Shown piece after piece: positions 1 through 8,540 of a stretch of DNA of 16,773 bases; positions within the stretch are counted from its first letter, which is position 1; the number at the start of each line of letters is the position of its first letter. The stretch comes from Desulfuromonadaceae bacterium. Its GTDB lineage: Bacteria > Desulfobacterota > Desulfuromonadia > Desulfuromonadales > UBA2294. The notes beneath the pieces are model-generated. The model made no database searches. It worked only from the letters and a program-made list of their open reading frames with translations, and had not been told where the DNA came from. Both the position numbers and the translations under genes were made by a program. The stretch covers positions 1 through 16,773 of the forward strand of contig JAGXHN010000032.1 in NCBI GenBank assembly GCA_024636225.1, written 5' to 3'.

Positions 1-742
1 CGCCGATTTCATCGAGAAAGATCGTCCCCCCGTTTGCCTCTTCAAACAGCCCGAGTTTGCGATTCTTGGCATCAGTAAAGGCCCCCTTTTCATGACCGAA
101 CAGTTCGGTTTCAAGCAGATTAAAAGGGAGAGAACCACAATTTATCTCAACAAACGGTTTATCGCTGCGCGGGGAAAGATTATGAATGGCCCGGGCGACG
201 AGCTCTTTACCGGTACCACTCTCTCCGGTAATCAGGACCGTTGCCGTCTCGTGTTTCGCCACTTCACGCACCTGACGGTAAACCTGCATCAACTCCTGGC
301 TGGAACCGACCATTTCTGATTCATCAAGCAGATTCGGGTCTTTGCTCTCCCGCCGTAACTTGCGAACTTCGCGCCGCAACTGCTGCGTCTCAAGCGCCAG
401 GCGGACGATCAGACGAATCGCATCGGCCCGAAACGGCTTCTTGATATAATCATAAGCACCCATCTTGATCGCTTCGACAGCGCTCTCAACGGTTCCATAA
501 CCGGTGATGATGATCACCAGCACGCCGGGATCAACCTCCTTCATCCGTCGCAAGACATCCAGTCCGCTGGTCGAACCGAGATTCAGATCGAGGAAGACCA
601 GATCAATCTCCTCTTCATTGACCTGCCTGACAGCATCTTCGGGACTCTCGGTCGAAAAAGGTCGATATCCATCCTCGGTAAGAATTCGCTCCAGATTCTC
701 ACGGATAAACGCTTCATCATCGACAATTAATATTTTTTCCAA
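1..742 (-). CDS. Sigma-54-dependent response regulator, NtrC family (C-terminus beyond window)
   Basis: This is a transcription activator that would be phosphorylated by the adjacent kinase and would drive sigma-54 promoters by ATP hydrolysis. The start is TTG at 740-742, with AGGGG six bases upstream, giving [12 protein letters not shown]. The receiver domain spans about residues 3-115: acidic pair D8/D9, phospho-acceptor D52, switch T80 and K102 of KKPF. A linker helix leads to the AAA+ domain from about 143, with Walker A GESGTGKE (173-180) and the start of Walker B ([10 protein letters not shown], 238-247) at the window edge. The sigma-54 contact loop reads GAFTDA (220-225) instead of the canonical GAFTGA, keeping the key F and T. 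The rest of the AAA+ domain and the DNA-binding HTH are outside the window, so target genes cannot be guessed. It lies 112 bp downstream of the kinase gene on the same strand. Confidence 0.95.
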   Translation of the reverse strand, partial: MEKILIVDDEAFIRENLERILTEDGYRPFSTESPEDAVRQVNEEEIDLVFLDLNLGSTSGLDVLRRMKEVDPGVLVIIITGYGTVESAVEAIKMGAYDYIKKPFRADAIRLIVRLALETQQLRREVRKLRRESKDPNLLDESEMVGSSQELMQVYRQVREVAKHETATVLITGESGTGKELVARAIHNLSPRSDKPFVEINCGSLPFNLLETELFGHEKGAFTDAKNRKLGLFEEANGGTIFLDEIG

Positions 743-773
743 GAGAGACCCCTAACACCCGGCAAGGCAAAAG

Positions 774-793
774 CAGCGTTTTTTTTTACGCTG
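774..793. repeat. Inverted repeat with T8 loop between kinase and regulator genes
   Basis: CAGCGT (774-779) and ACGCTG (788-793) form a perfect 6-bp stem around eight T's in the 112-bp gap between the histidine kinase and its regulator. On the transcribed minus strand the loop is A8 and no U-tract follows, so it does not look like an intrinsic terminator. It may be a processing or mRNA-stabilising hairpin, or chance. Confidence 0.3.
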
Positions 794-854
794 GAGAGAT
801 AAGTAAAGAGAGCTGATAACGTAAAAGTGGCGAATTTACGCCACTCCTTAAGCA

Positions 855-3383
855 TTAAGCAAGAAGAAGATCGTCAAACTTGCAAGCCGGATCAGCCGGA
901 AAGACCAGAACAAAGGTTGTCCCTTCGTTCTGACGACTTTCGACTTCGATCGATGCACCATGATCTGAAATGATATTATAAGTGATTGCAAGACCGAGGC
1001 CGGAACCACCCCCTTTGGTGGTAAAAAAAGGTTCAAATATATTATTGAGACATTCTGCATCGATCCCCGAGCCGGTATCCTGGATGATCAGCCGCACTCC
1101 TTGCGCACAAGGTTCAACAACAACCCTCAGTTTGCCACCGTCCGGCATGGCATCAATCGCATTGTTCAGCAGATTCAAAAAAGCCTGTTTGAGTTTATCC
1201 GGATCGATCGGAATCTTCGGGAGGGGGTCAAAAATCTCTTCCACCAGATCGACCCCCGCATTTTCACACTGCTTCTGAACCAAAAAAAGCGTGTCGTGAA
1301 GAACTTTGCCAATATCGTCAGGGCGTCTGATGGCAGGCGGTAATGTCGCAAAGTGAAGCAGCTCATTGACGAGCCCCTCAAGCCGGTCCATTTCACCGAG
1401 GGCTCGTTGAATCAGTCTCTGGTCTTCACTACGATCCAGCAGCCGATCATGCAGATCGTCAAGCAACAGACTCACACCGGTCAGAGGATTACGAATTTCG
1501 TGCGCAATTCCGGCCGAAAGTCGCCCAAGAGAGGTGAGACGATCCACCCTTGCCATCTGCCGCCGCATTTCAACACGGTCCGTCAGATCCTCAAACGTTA
1601 ACAGCCAACCATGCGTGCCGCCGCCAGACATCGGCAAGGCTGCCAGACGATAGATCCGGACGCCTGCCTCTCGGCTCACTTCAACATAACGATTCCATGA
1701 CGGGTGACCGACGGAACGAAGTCCTTCGTGCAGCGGTTGAAGCAACTCAGGCCATGCTGACAAAACTTGATCAAGAGGCTGATTCAACAGTTCATTAACA
1801 CCCCCAAGCATTCTGACCACCGGGCCATTACAGGACGTTAATTTTTTTTCGGCGTCAAGGGTCAATATCCCCATCTCTACATGTTCAAAGATCGTCTCTT
1901 TGAAATTACGCTCTTGAAGAATTTCCAGACGAGATCGTCTCAAATCGCGCAAAGAACGAAGCAGACGGGCACGTCTCTCATTCAGTTCCCGCGCCATATT
2001 ATTGAAAGAATCAGCTAACTCACCTATTTCATCGTGACTGTCGACTTTGATTTCAGATACCTGGCGACCACGTGCCATGCTCCGTGTCCCCTCGATCAGA
2101 GCATGCAACGGCCCGGTAATATTTCCGGATATCTGTAAAGCAACCAGAAAGACCGTCAGTCCGGTTAAAATAATCATCAGCGTCGAACCGCGAGAAAAAC
2201 GAGCCATTTCCTGACGGATGACCTCGGACGCCGAAGCGGCTGCTTTGTGAAATTGCTTAACTTCTGCACCGATGGTGATGCCGCCAAACACCCCGGTTTT
2301 TGCGTAAACACCCCTTTTATAAAGAATTGGGGCGTATGCCATGATCTTACGGGATCCACCGATGTTCGTCACATCGACAACACCCGAACGACCTGAGAGG
2401 ACCGCATTGGCCGCTTCAGGGTAGTTGGTGTGTACAAATCCGGCATGGAACAGGTTAAACGGAATCCGTCCCGATTCAATCTGCTCGGGGGAAGAATATT
2501 CAGAATAAGGTAAATAGAGCTGTCCATCTTGATCAAGCCCTCTGATATCCCAATATTTCGGATGGGTAATCATCCACCCTTCATCGTCGAACATAAAAGC
2601 ATAATTGCCACTGTCGTAAGATGGAAAAAGAACAAAATCTTCTTCGGTCGGTGTGATGTGTTGGGTAAATTCCATCAGGTGTCGATGATCGAGAGAGAGG
2701 ACGACAAGACCATCAAATGCGCCGGATTCATTGAAGATCGGAGTCGAAAAACGGATCACCCCTCGATAACGTTCCCCTTCAATTGCGGTTTCCGGGTTTA
2801 ATGCCTCACCGAGTTGCTGCTGTTTACTCACATGCCAACCGTTCAGGTGAGAGGCATAAACTTCGCCGGCTGAAAGCTCGCGCGCACGCAAAAAATAGTC
2901 CTCTATCAAATAGGTCGTATTCGCGGGGTCTGAAACGTTACGCAGTTGCTGACTTAACGCCCCATTCACAACACGAATTTGCTCCACTCCATTTCGATCG
3001 ACATAAGCGATTTCCTCATAAAGTGGCAACAGCTCTCTGATTTCCTGCGGATCTGTATTTGTGCCACCCCGATACCAGACCGGACGAGAATGGAAGCGGG
3101 CAAAATCGAGATAAGTTTTTGCCGTGGGGTGAAGCAGCACAAGACTCGCAAGATCACCTTCGATATCGTGCAATAGTGTCGAAACGCTTCGCGCCACGTT
3201 CTCAGCTCGCAAGGTCAGAGCATGTGCCGCTTGAGCGTCGAGAGCATCGGCCGTATTCTGCCGCAACAGTTCTTCAACATTTTGCAGACTTCGATTCGAA
3301 TTCACAGAGAAGAGAATCAACGGGATTAATGAGAGGGCCAGGAAAGCGAAAAGAACCCTTTTTCTGAGATTAAGTCGTCGCAT
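855..3383 (-). CDS. Membrane sensor histidine kinase with Cache-like periplasmic domain, HAMP and PAS
   Basis: This 842-aa two-component sensor is the probable partner of the NtrC-type regulator downstream. The order is: TM1 (about 9-27, after a basic MRRLNLRKR start), a periplasmic sensor of about 370 residues with double-Cache features (stretches around 208-232 and 261-283), TM2 (about 401-423), HAMP (about 424-470), a basic coiled coil, a PAS-like segment (about 495-605), HisKA with H628 in AHEIRNP, and HATPase_c. The ATPase shows [10 protein letters not shown] (N741), DTGSGI (769-774), FEPFFTTK (783-790) and GSGLGL (793-798), so it should be catalytically competent. I chose the ATG at 3381-3383 because the membrane anchor begins directly after it. 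An upstream in-frame TTG at 3423-3425 would add 14 residues but has no clear ribosome site; the chosen ATG has no strong one either. The ligand cannot be told; Cache domains usually bind small organic molecules. Confidence 0.93.
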   Translation of the reverse strand: MRRLNLRKRVLFAFLALSLIPLILFSVNSNRSLQNVEELLRQNTADALDAQAAHALTLRAENVARSVSTLLHDIEGDLASLVLLHPTAKTYLDFARFHSRPVWYRGGTNTDPQEIRELLPLYEEIAYVDRNGVEQIRVVNGALSQQLRNVSDPANTTYLIEDYFLRARELSAGEVYASHLNGWHVSKQQQLGEALNPETAIEGERYRGVIRFSTPIFNESGAFDGLVVLSLDHRHLMEFTQHITPTEEDFVLFPSYDSGNYAFMFDDEGWMITHPKYWDIRGLDQDGQLYLPYSEYSSPEQIESGRIPFNLFHAGFVHTNYPEAANAVLSGRSGVVDVTNIGGSRKIMAYAPILYKRGVYAKTGVFGGITIGAEVKQFHKAAASASEVIRQEMARFSRGSTLMIILTGLTVFLVALQISGNITGPLHALIEGTRSMARGRQVSEIKVDSHDEIGELADSFNNMARELNERRARLLRSLRDLRRSRLEILQERNFKETIFEHVEMGILTLDAEKKLTSCNGPVVRMLGGVNELLNQPLDQVLSAWPELLQPLHEGLRSVGHPSWNRYVEVSREAGVRIYRLAALPMSGGGTHGWLLTFEDLTDRVEMRRQMARVDRLTSLGRLSAGIAHEIRNPLTGVSLLLDDLHDRLLDRSEDQRLIQRALGEMDRLEGLVNELLHFATLPPAIRRPDDIGKVLHDTLFLVQKQCENAGVDLVEEIFDPLPKIPIDPDKLKQAFLNLLNNAIDAMPDGGKLRVVVEPCAQGVRLIIQDTGSGIDAECLNNIFEPFFTTKGGGSGLGLAITYNIISDHGASIEVESRQNEGTTFVLVFPADPACKFDDLLLA

Positions 3384-3483
3384 TTTTTGAGTATAACCGT
3401 AAAAAGGGGGCAAAAGGGTAAACAAATACCAAAGAAAATCGGGCAGAGAGCTAAAAAGACGAACGAGATCTTCTGCCGTACAC

Positions 3484-3656
3484 TTGTAAAAAAAAGGGGT
3501 ATTTTACAAAAAGAAAAGAGTGATTATTCAGCACCCTGCTCATACCGCACAACATGAAGGCCAACGCTGTTGCGAGATAAAGATGTGAAGAGCCGACATT
3601 AATCAAAGGTAATTATTGTGGACCGCATGCTGTAACTGAAGAGGATTATAAGTTAC
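3484..3656. repeat. Two short inverted repeats in the gap upstream of the kinase gene
   Basis: The 289-bp gap 3384-3672 holds no convincing gene. Two dyads stand out: TTGTAAAA (3484-3491) with TTTTACAA (3502-3509), and GTAACT (3632-3637) with AGTTAC (3651-3656). Neither is followed by a T-run on the strand being read, so they are more like protein-binding dyads than terminators. Both are AT-rich and could be chance. A kinase promoter is expected here, but no well-spaced -35/-10 pair is obvious. Confidence 0.25.
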
Positions 3657-3672
3657 GAAAAAAGATCTTGAA

Positions 3673-3903
3673 TCAATGCCGCGACCGCGGAAAAAGACGA
3701 CGTGAGTTGATCGCCAACGGTAACAGCTCCTTATGCTTTTTCAGAACCTCATCGAGGGTCGAACCGTCATTGATGATAATATCACAGGCGTCAAGAACCG
3801 TTTTGGCGACGTGACTGCCATCAGGGCGACAGTAGACAATAATTTCATAACGATCATTCTCTATCGGAACTTCACATTTATGCACAAAAATTTCAGCTGA
3901 CAT
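3673..3903 (-). CDS. Unknown small protein (76 aa)
   Basis: The family is not recognised. The start is ATG at 3901-3903, directly preceded by a strong GGGGAGGGTGGT ribosome site; an in-frame ATG nine codons upstream (3928-3930) lacks one. The protein begins MSAEIFVHKCEVPIENDRY and is soluble, with no signal peptide or membrane segment. It has two cysteines in the first half (C10, and another in a YCRPDG stretch), an acidic middle (DACDIIINDGSTLDEV) and a basic, arginine-rich tail (NSRRLFPRSRH). The pattern suggests a small alpha/beta domain with a C-terminal helix. It sits between ispB and the kinase gene on the same strand with gaps of about 190 and 290 bp, so it may be its own transcript. 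The excellent ribosome site and normal codon use argue that it is real. Confidence 0.7.
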   Translation of the reverse strand: MSAEIFVHKCEVPIENDRYEIIVYCRPDGSHVAKTVLDACDIIINDGSTLDEVLKKHKELLPLAINSRRLFPRSRH

Positions 3904-4092
3904 ACCACCCTCCCCTGAGAACATCGTCATACACCACGCTTGTTCGCGACGGAAGAGCTAAAAGCAAGTTCCCTGCCAAACAAAAAAAATTACATAAAAG
4001 ACTGAAATAACAAAGAAACAGCTACAAAAAACAAACATTAAATGGATAGTTTAAGCAAAAAGACTGAGGAGTTGTGCGTAATAACATAAAAA

Positions 4093-5061
4093 TCACTTAC
4101 GTCGGCTGACGACATAATCAGCAACAATCTCCAGAGCATCACGTACTTCAGAAGGGGGGAATAGCTGCAGCTGCTGTTTCGCTCCAAGGGCCAGTTCCGT
4201 CGCACGATTTCGGGTATAGGTTATACCGTCATACTTATCGATAAGCGTTGTCACATAGTGAAGATCATCATTTCCGAGAATCTCTTTTTCAACAATGTCC
4301 GAGAGTGCAGAGCGCTCCTCAACGGTGCATTGACGCAAGACATGGATCAACGGCAGGGTCATCTTCCCCTCTTCCAGATCATGCCCTTTCACCTTGCCGA
4401 AATCAGCTTCTTCAGAAACATAATCGAGTGCATCATCCATCAACTGAAATGCGATCCCGATATCCATCCCGTAACGTGATAAAGCCTCTTTTTCTTCGCC
4501 CACAAGACCACCGAGTACGGCACCGACACGGCAGGCGGCCGATATCAGTACGGCAGTCTTATCCCGAATAACATTCAGGTAACGGGATTCATCCAGATCG
4601 AGATCACAGGTACTGATCAGTTGTAAAACTTCACCTTCAGCCATCTGCGTTGTTGCATCAGACAAGGTCTGTAAAATCTCAAGATCGCCAACGCGCACCA
4701 TTATAGAGAAAGATTTAGCGAAGAGGAAATCACCAACAAGTACAGAGGCTTCATTCCCCCAGACGGCATTGGCCGACTCCTGTCCCCGACGTAGTACAGC
4801 ACTGTCGACAACATCATCATGCAGTAAAGTTGCCGTGTGAATAAACTCCACAACACTGGCAAGCCCGATATTCTGATCCCCTTGGTACCCGGCAAGACGC
4901 GATGACAAAAGAAGAAGCATGGGGCGAATCCGCTTGCCACCACTGGCAAATACGTACTCGCCAACCTTGCGAATCAAATAGACGTCTGAGTCGAGATCGC
5001 GTTTGAACTGTTCTTCTACCCGCTTGAGATCATCTTGTAATAAACTGAGAACGCGTTCCAT
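4093..5061 (-). CDS. ispB: Long-chain polyprenyl diphosphate synthase (octaprenyl type)
   Basis: This trans-prenyltransferase extends farnesyl diphosphate with isopentenyl diphosphate to make the side chain of respiratory quinones, menaquinone in anaerobic deltaproteobacteria. At 322 aa it has the usual family length. Visible motifs are GGKRIRP (41-47), the first aspartate-rich motif D82-D-V-V-D86 in LLHDDVVD, GDFLFAKSF (110-118) and the second aspartate-rich motif D209-D-A-L-D213. The small residue Ala77 five positions before the first motif fits a long-chain enzyme, and the FIHTATLLHDDVVD block matches what I recall of E. coli IspB. The exact chain length cannot be read. ATG at 5059-5061 is the only sensible start; the ribosome site is weak. 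It lies 107 bp downstream of the orphan kinase on the same strand. Confidence 0.93.
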   Translation of the reverse strand: MERVLSLLQDDLKRVEEQFKRDLDSDVYLIRKVGEYVFASGGKRIRPMLLLLSSRLAGYQGDQNIGLASVVEFIHTATLLHDDVVDSAVLRRGQESANAVWGNEASVLVGDFLFAKSFSIMVRVGDLEILQTLSDATTQMAEGEVLQLISTCDLDLDESRYLNVIRDKTAVLISAACRVGAVLGGLVGEEKEALSRYGMDIGIAFQLMDDALDYVSEEADFGKVKGHDLEEGKMTLPLIHVLRQCTVEERSALSDIVEKEILGNDDLHYVTTLIDKYDGITYTRNRATELALGAKQQLQLFPPSEVRDALEIVADYVVSRRK

Positions 5062-5107
5062 TATTCATCACTCAGGATCGAACCCGACAAAATGTCGTCC
5101 AATCAAC

Positions 5108-5157
5108 TAAAGAAAACGATATTTACCCGCAAAATTGCGTTCATCCTAAAGAATCGT
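5108..5157 (-). terminator. Possible weak terminator after the orphan kinase gene
   Basis: Reading the minus strand downstream of the kinase stop, ACGAT (5157-5153) pairs with ATCGT (5120-5116) around an inner CGCAA/TTGCG hairpin (5128-5139), followed by TTTCTTT. Stems are short and the T-run is interrupted, so this is a weak candidate. A further CGACA-AAA-TGTCG hairpin lies at 5085-5097, close to the ispB start. Confidence 0.25.
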
Positions 5158-5168
5158 ATCGACCAATG

Positions 5169-6683
5169 TCAAAGAGTTTTTTCTTTTGCCAGCGGAAGAG
5201 TCAATTTGAAACACGCGCCTGCCGCAGCTTTCGGTTCCAGAATTAACTCTCCGTCATGATCTTCAACCAGACGGCGACAGAGCGAGAGGCCAAGTCCGGT
5301 CCCTTCGCCACTCGCCTTGGTTGAAAAAAATGGTTCGAAAATCTGTTCGCAAAATTGATCCTCAACCCCGGGGCCGGAGTCCGATATGGTCAGGCTGAGA
5401 AAGTCGGACTGAACTGCAAGCGACAGAAAAATAGATCCCTCTCCCTGCATCGCCTGGGCAGCGTTCAGAAACAGATTGACCAGAACCTGACGCAATCGAT
5501 CACTATCACCTGCAACCGTGCAAGACAATTCCGATGCAGAACGGTCGAGTTTAAATGTCACATTTCTGAAGAGTTTCTGAGGTTGAAGTGATGCAATTGT
5601 GTCTGTAATCAAAACAGAGAGATCGACGTTTTCCCGTGAATCACTCTGTATTCTGGAGAAACCGAGCAATCCGCCGGTAATCCGCCGACAACGATGACAT
5701 TCATCTATAATCGCCTGTAAATCTGCACTCTTCTGCGGATCATCCTGAATATCTTCCTTTAATAACTCTGCATAACCAAGAATAATCCCGATCGGATTAT
5801 CAATTTCATGTGAGACACCCGCAGCAAGCTGACCGATAGCCGCCAGCCTCTCCGAACGAATCAATTGTGACTGAACCTGTTTCAACTCTTCATTGGCCAG
5901 ATAGAGTGCAGAGTTTTTTTCTGTCAATGCTGCACGGCTTAGATAGAGACTCTCTGCCATTTCATTAAAAGCTCGTGCCAATGCCCCAATCTCATCATTA
6001 CGCTCAATAGCAGAACGGGTCGCGAGCTCGCCCTGACCGATAGCACGTGCGCCAGCGGCCAGCTCTGCAAGAGGGCGCGAAATCCGCCTGGCTACAAAAG
6101 CAGCCAGAAGAGTCGCCCCCAGCAACGCAAAAACTCCTATTTTCAGGAACTGAACACGCATATCGGTCAGACGGCGATCAATCGAATCAAAAGAGACCAG
6201 ATAGCGAACAGACAGAATATGTTCCCCCGTCGGCCCAAAAGCCGGAACCAGAAGATCAAGCACACGTTGTTTGTTCAAAATATGTTCTGTCTGGACGGAA
6301 ACGCGCGGCGTTTTCAAGCGCAAGCCGGAGACAGATGATAAAGGCTCAGATAATACCGTATCGATAAAATCAGGGAATTGTGCCGATTGAAACAGCATCT
6401 TGCCGCTTGGGGAGTAGATTGAAAACAAGATCAAATCTCTGTTAAAACCTAAAAAATCATAAACATAACTGAGCTGTGTCTCGTCAGATGGGGGAAATGT
6501 CCCCCGGAACTGCTTGAGAATTTCCGGGGTTGCAAAACGTGCAAAGGAGATGTTTTGACTCTGCAGAAACGTCTCCCACTGACGCGACTGATTGCGCTCA
6601 AGAGCCGCGAAAGCTAAAAACAAAACAGCAATCAGTACAACGCCGGTATAGATAAAAAATCTTTTGCCGAGAGAGACCGTCAT
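5169..6683 (-). CDS. Orphan membrane sensor histidine kinase (HAMP, HisKA, HATPase)
   Basis: This is a 504-aa sensor kinase. TM1 is at about 9-28, a periplasmic region of about 150 residues shows no cysteines or metal motifs, TM2 is at about 180-198, HAMP at 199-252 (contains DEIGALARAFNEM), and a coiled coil leads into HisKA. The phospho-acceptor is H292 in SHEIDNPIG; the common form in this kinase class is HE(I)NNP or HEIRNP, so the D is a mild variant. The ATPase domain has NLFLNAAQAM (N407), DSGPGV (435-440), FEPFFSTK (449-456) and GTGLGL (461-466). I chose ATG at 6681-6683 because AAGGTG sits six bases upstream; a GTG nine bases earlier has no ribosome site. No response regulator is adjacent, so the partner must be encoded elsewhere. 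The next gene on this strand is ispB. Confidence 0.92.
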   Translation of the reverse strand: MTVSLGKRFFIYTGVVLIAVLFLAFAALERNQSRQWETFLQSQNISFARFATPEILKQFRGTFPPSDETQLSYVYDFLGFNRDLILFSIYSPSGKMLFQSAQFPDFIDTVLSEPLSSVSGLRLKTPRVSVQTEHILNKQRVLDLLVPAFGPTGEHILSVRYLVSFDSIDRRLTDMRVQFLKIGVFALLGATLLAAFVARRISRPLAELAAGARAIGQGELATRSAIERNDEIGALARAFNEMAESLYLSRAALTEKNSALYLANEELKQVQSQLIRSERLAAIGQLAAGVSHEIDNPIGIILGYAELLKEDIQDDPQKSADLQAIIDECHRCRRITGGLLGFSRIQSDSRENVDLSVLITDTIASLQPQKLFRNVTFKLDRSASELSCTVAGDSDRLRQVLVNLFLNAAQAMQGEGSIFLSLAVQSDFLSLTISDSGPGVEDQFCEQIFEPFFSTKASGEGTGLGLSLCRRLVEDHDGELILEPKAAAGACFKLTLPLAKEKTL

Positions 6684-6700
6684 CCATGTCACCTTAAAAA

Positions 6701-6718
6701 TCTGTTTGTCAAAACAGA
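6701..6718. repeat. Perfect 7-bp hairpin just upstream of the orphan kinase start
   Basis: TCTGTTT (6701-6707), loop GTCA, AAACAGA (6712-6718). On the minus strand this hairpin is followed by TTTTT and then the AAGGTG ribosome site of the kinase, 17 bases before its ATG. It could be an operator dyad at the promoter or a leader hairpin with attenuator-like geometry; the A/T-rich stem would be weak as RNA. The function is unknown. Confidence 0.45.
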
Positions 6719-6813
6719 CCTAGTAAAAATCTGAAGATAAAACAGAGCATAATTACTGTCATTCATGTATTCTGGAAATCGAATCCACTGACTCGACAGA
6801 CCGGAGGTGAACC

Positions 6814-7362
6814 ATGAGCCACACAGCTCCCCTTATCCAGATGCTGCGCAATCGCCGCAGCATCCGACAATTCACACCACAGGAAGTGCCGCAGGAGAAA
6901 ATTATTCAACTGCAGGAAGCTCTGCTACGCGCGCCAACATCCAGAGGAAAACAGCCCTGGAATTTTATTTTTGTCGAAAATCGAGATCTTCTCGAAAAAA
7001 TGAGCCGGGCAAAAACACACGGATCAGCTTTTGTCGCGGGAGCAGCGCTCGGAGTTGTTATCTGCGCAGACGAAGAGCTTTCTGACGTCTGGATCGAAGA
7101 TAGTGCCATTGCCGCCATCACCCTGCAGTATGCAGCTCATGATCTCGGACTGGGGAGCTGTTGGGTACAAATCAGAAACAGACTCCATGACGACAAAACC
7201 AGTTCCGAAACCTTTCTGAAAAAACTTCTGGACATCGGTGATTCTTCCAGAATTCTCTGTATGATCGGCATCGGCTTCTCAAACGAGGAAAAATCAGGGC
7301 TGCCACAAACTCAATTGCCGGCAGGAAAAATCAAGTTCATCTACAAAAATTCGCACAAATAA
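6814..7362 (+). CDS. Nitroreductase-family FMN oxidoreductase
   Basis: The product is a 182-aa single-domain flavoprotein of the nitroreductase superfamily, which uses NAD(P)H and FMN to reduce nitro, quinone or related acceptors. The FMN-phosphate-binding signature RRSIRQF is at 14-20, and the second flavin segment APTSRGKQPWNF is at 40-51, where classical members have APS..N.QPW. The central helix EDSAIAAITLQYAAHDLGLGSCWV (from 96) has the family's small-residue pattern before a GLGSCW turn. The C-terminal arm is short, so it belongs to the short subfamily with unknown physiological substrate. The start ATG has a strong GGAGGTG ribosome site. The gene stands alone between a divergent kinase and a convergent regulator, whose stop is only about 30 bp away with no clear terminator between. 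Confidence 0.9.
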   Translation: MSHTAPLIQMLRNRRSIRQFTPQEVPQEKIIQLQEALLRAPTSRGKQPWNFIFVENRDLLEKMSRAKTHGSAFVAGAALGVVICADEELSDVWIEDSAIAAITLQYAAHDLGLGSCWVQIRNRLHDDKTSSETFLKKLLDIGDSSRILCMIGIGFSNEEKSGLPQTQLPAGKIKFIYKNSHK

Positions 7363-7391
7363 CCGAACTGGGAAGAGAGCCGTCTGAAGCG

Positions 7392-8288
7392 TTACTGCGT
7401 GTTTTTATTTCGTGCAGCTATAAATTTATTGGAGGGCGAATCGAGCCGATAACCTCCGGCATCCCATATATCTTCAATCAGTGCCCAGTCGATATCCAGA
7501 TTTTTCATAGTCATCGCCAAAACCGATGCATCAAGGGCTTCACTATCATCAATCACCAGATCCCGATTTGCATCCGCCCAATGATAAATATTGATCGGAA
7601 TCGCAGTCTCACCCACGACAGCAGAACTTCTGTTTTCCCCTTTTGATTTTACGATCAGCTCACCCTGAAAAACAAGCGAATCGTCTATTTTAAAATCAAG
7701 ATCAGGTTCAAGCAGATAATTAATCCGTACTGACTCGGAGAGGTCTTGTAATATCCAGCGCGCAGAGCCGAGTTCATTATCAAGACTTGAAGGGGGGGGA
7801 GTTGCCTCAACCAGCTTGAACCCTTTCGAGAAGTTCTCCCGCAGAACCATCCCCTCGACAGTTCCGACCAGATCGATAGAAACCGTGACCGGCAGTTTCG
7901 TTGCAAGCGATGCATGAGGCGGGAGAAGTCGCTGCACTGAAAGTTGATAAGCGACATCAGCGGGCTGCTTTAAAATAAAAAAGAGTCCCAAGGTCAGCAA
8001 CAGGGTTACGCCGGCAAAAATTAAGTAAATTTTAGGGGTCAGGCGAGGAGCAGAAGCGGGATTCTCTTTCAACAGAATCACCTCAATCGGAACTTCCAGC
8101 GCCTCGGAGAGCAGAAGTGCGTTCTCCCGACGCACACTCGGATAGCGATTATTCTCCCAGCGTGAGACCGTATCTATCGTAACACCAACCACTTTTGCTA
8201 TGTAATATTGGGTCAGTTTCTGTTCCTCACGAATCCGTCGAATAGCAGAGCCGTCGATTTGAACCTTACTTGTCAGATCTTGTTCCAT
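7392..8288 (-). CDS. Membrane-anchored HTH regulator with periplasmic Ig-like domain and EF-hand-like loop
   Basis: This 298-aa protein has an unusual order. A cytoplasmic Cro/C1-type (XRE) HTH covers about residues 12-72 (LTQYYIAKVVGVTIDTVSRW is the recognition region). One membrane segment follows at about 86-107. The extracytoplasmic part has a beta-rich Ig/cohesin-like stretch (about 112-235, with the pattern VEGMVLRENFSKGF then PPP) and a loop matching the EF-hand/dockerin pattern: D239, N241, D243, V245, I246, D247, E250. Known family: XRE domains bind DNA; RodZ has the same HTH-TM-exterior topology. Inferred: a one-component regulator that senses a periplasmic condition, perhaps calcium or a protein partner. 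Two ATGs lie close together; I prefer the second (8286-8288), six bases after GGAG, because the first abuts it. The divergent neighbour is the c3-type cytochrome, the obvious candidate target. Confidence 0.85.
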   Translation of the reverse strand: MEQDLTSKVQIDGSAIRRIREEQKLTQYYIAKVVGVTIDTVSRWENNRYPSVRRENALLLSEALEVPIEVILLKENPASAPRLTPKIYLIFAGVTLLLTLGLFFILKQPADVAYQLSVQRLLPPHASLATKLPVTVSIDLVGTVEGMVLRENFSKGFKLVEATPPPSSLDNELGSARWILQDLSESVRINYLLEPDLDFKIDDSLVFQGELIVKSKGENRSSAVVGETAIPINIYHWADANRDLVIDDSEALDASVLAMTMKNLDIDWALIEDIWDAGGYRLDSPSNKFIAARNKNTQ

Positions 8289-8312
8289 TTTCATCTCCGA
8301 TCCGTTTTGAGC

Positions 8313-8341
8313 ATACTAGCACGGCCTCCTGTAGCTGCAAA
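8313..8341 (-). promoter_or_regulatory. Candidate sigma-70 promoter of the membrane HTH regulator
   Basis: On the minus strand, TTTGCA (8341-8336) and TAGTAT (8318-8313) are separated by 17 bases and would start transcription about 15-20 bases before the regulator's ATG. The -35 is a poor match. The 252-bp divergent region 8289-8540 also has a GACATC/GATGTC dyad and a TCGA-6-TCGA repeat (8356-8369) that could be operators. Confidence 0.4.
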
Positions 8342-8423
8342 CGCAAATTTATGGATCGACATAAATCGAAAACAGCAATGTACCGCTATAGAGTAAAATA
8401 CTGTAATTATTAGATTTATGGTA

Positions 8424-8451
8424 GACATCGAGAGACAGTTTGGTAGATGTC
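8424..8451. repeat. Inverted repeat GACATC-N16-GATGTC upstream of the cytochrome gene
   Basis: GACATC (8424-8429) and GATGTC (8446-8451) form a perfect 6-bp dyad about 90 bp before the cytochrome start, in the region divergent from the HTH regulator. It might be an operator or part of the cytochrome mRNA leader. It could also be chance; no second copy was noticed. Confidence 0.3.
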
Positions 8452-8540
8452 CGATGTTCCAACAGTTGAAAAAAGCTAATATTCAAAACAGATCAAAGGA
8501 TGAAAAAATTGGTATTAACCGACAACTAAGGAGGTCAAAC

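Noticed and set aside
8418..8540. In-frame 41-codon upstream extension of the cytochrome gene
   Set aside because: The perfect AAGGAGGT site and signal peptide begin at 8541; an extension would bury the signal peptide and the upstream dyad.
8289..8540. c-di-GMP (GEMM) riboswitch before the cytochrome, common in Geobacter
   Set aside because: The conserved GEMM core segments are not present in the leader.
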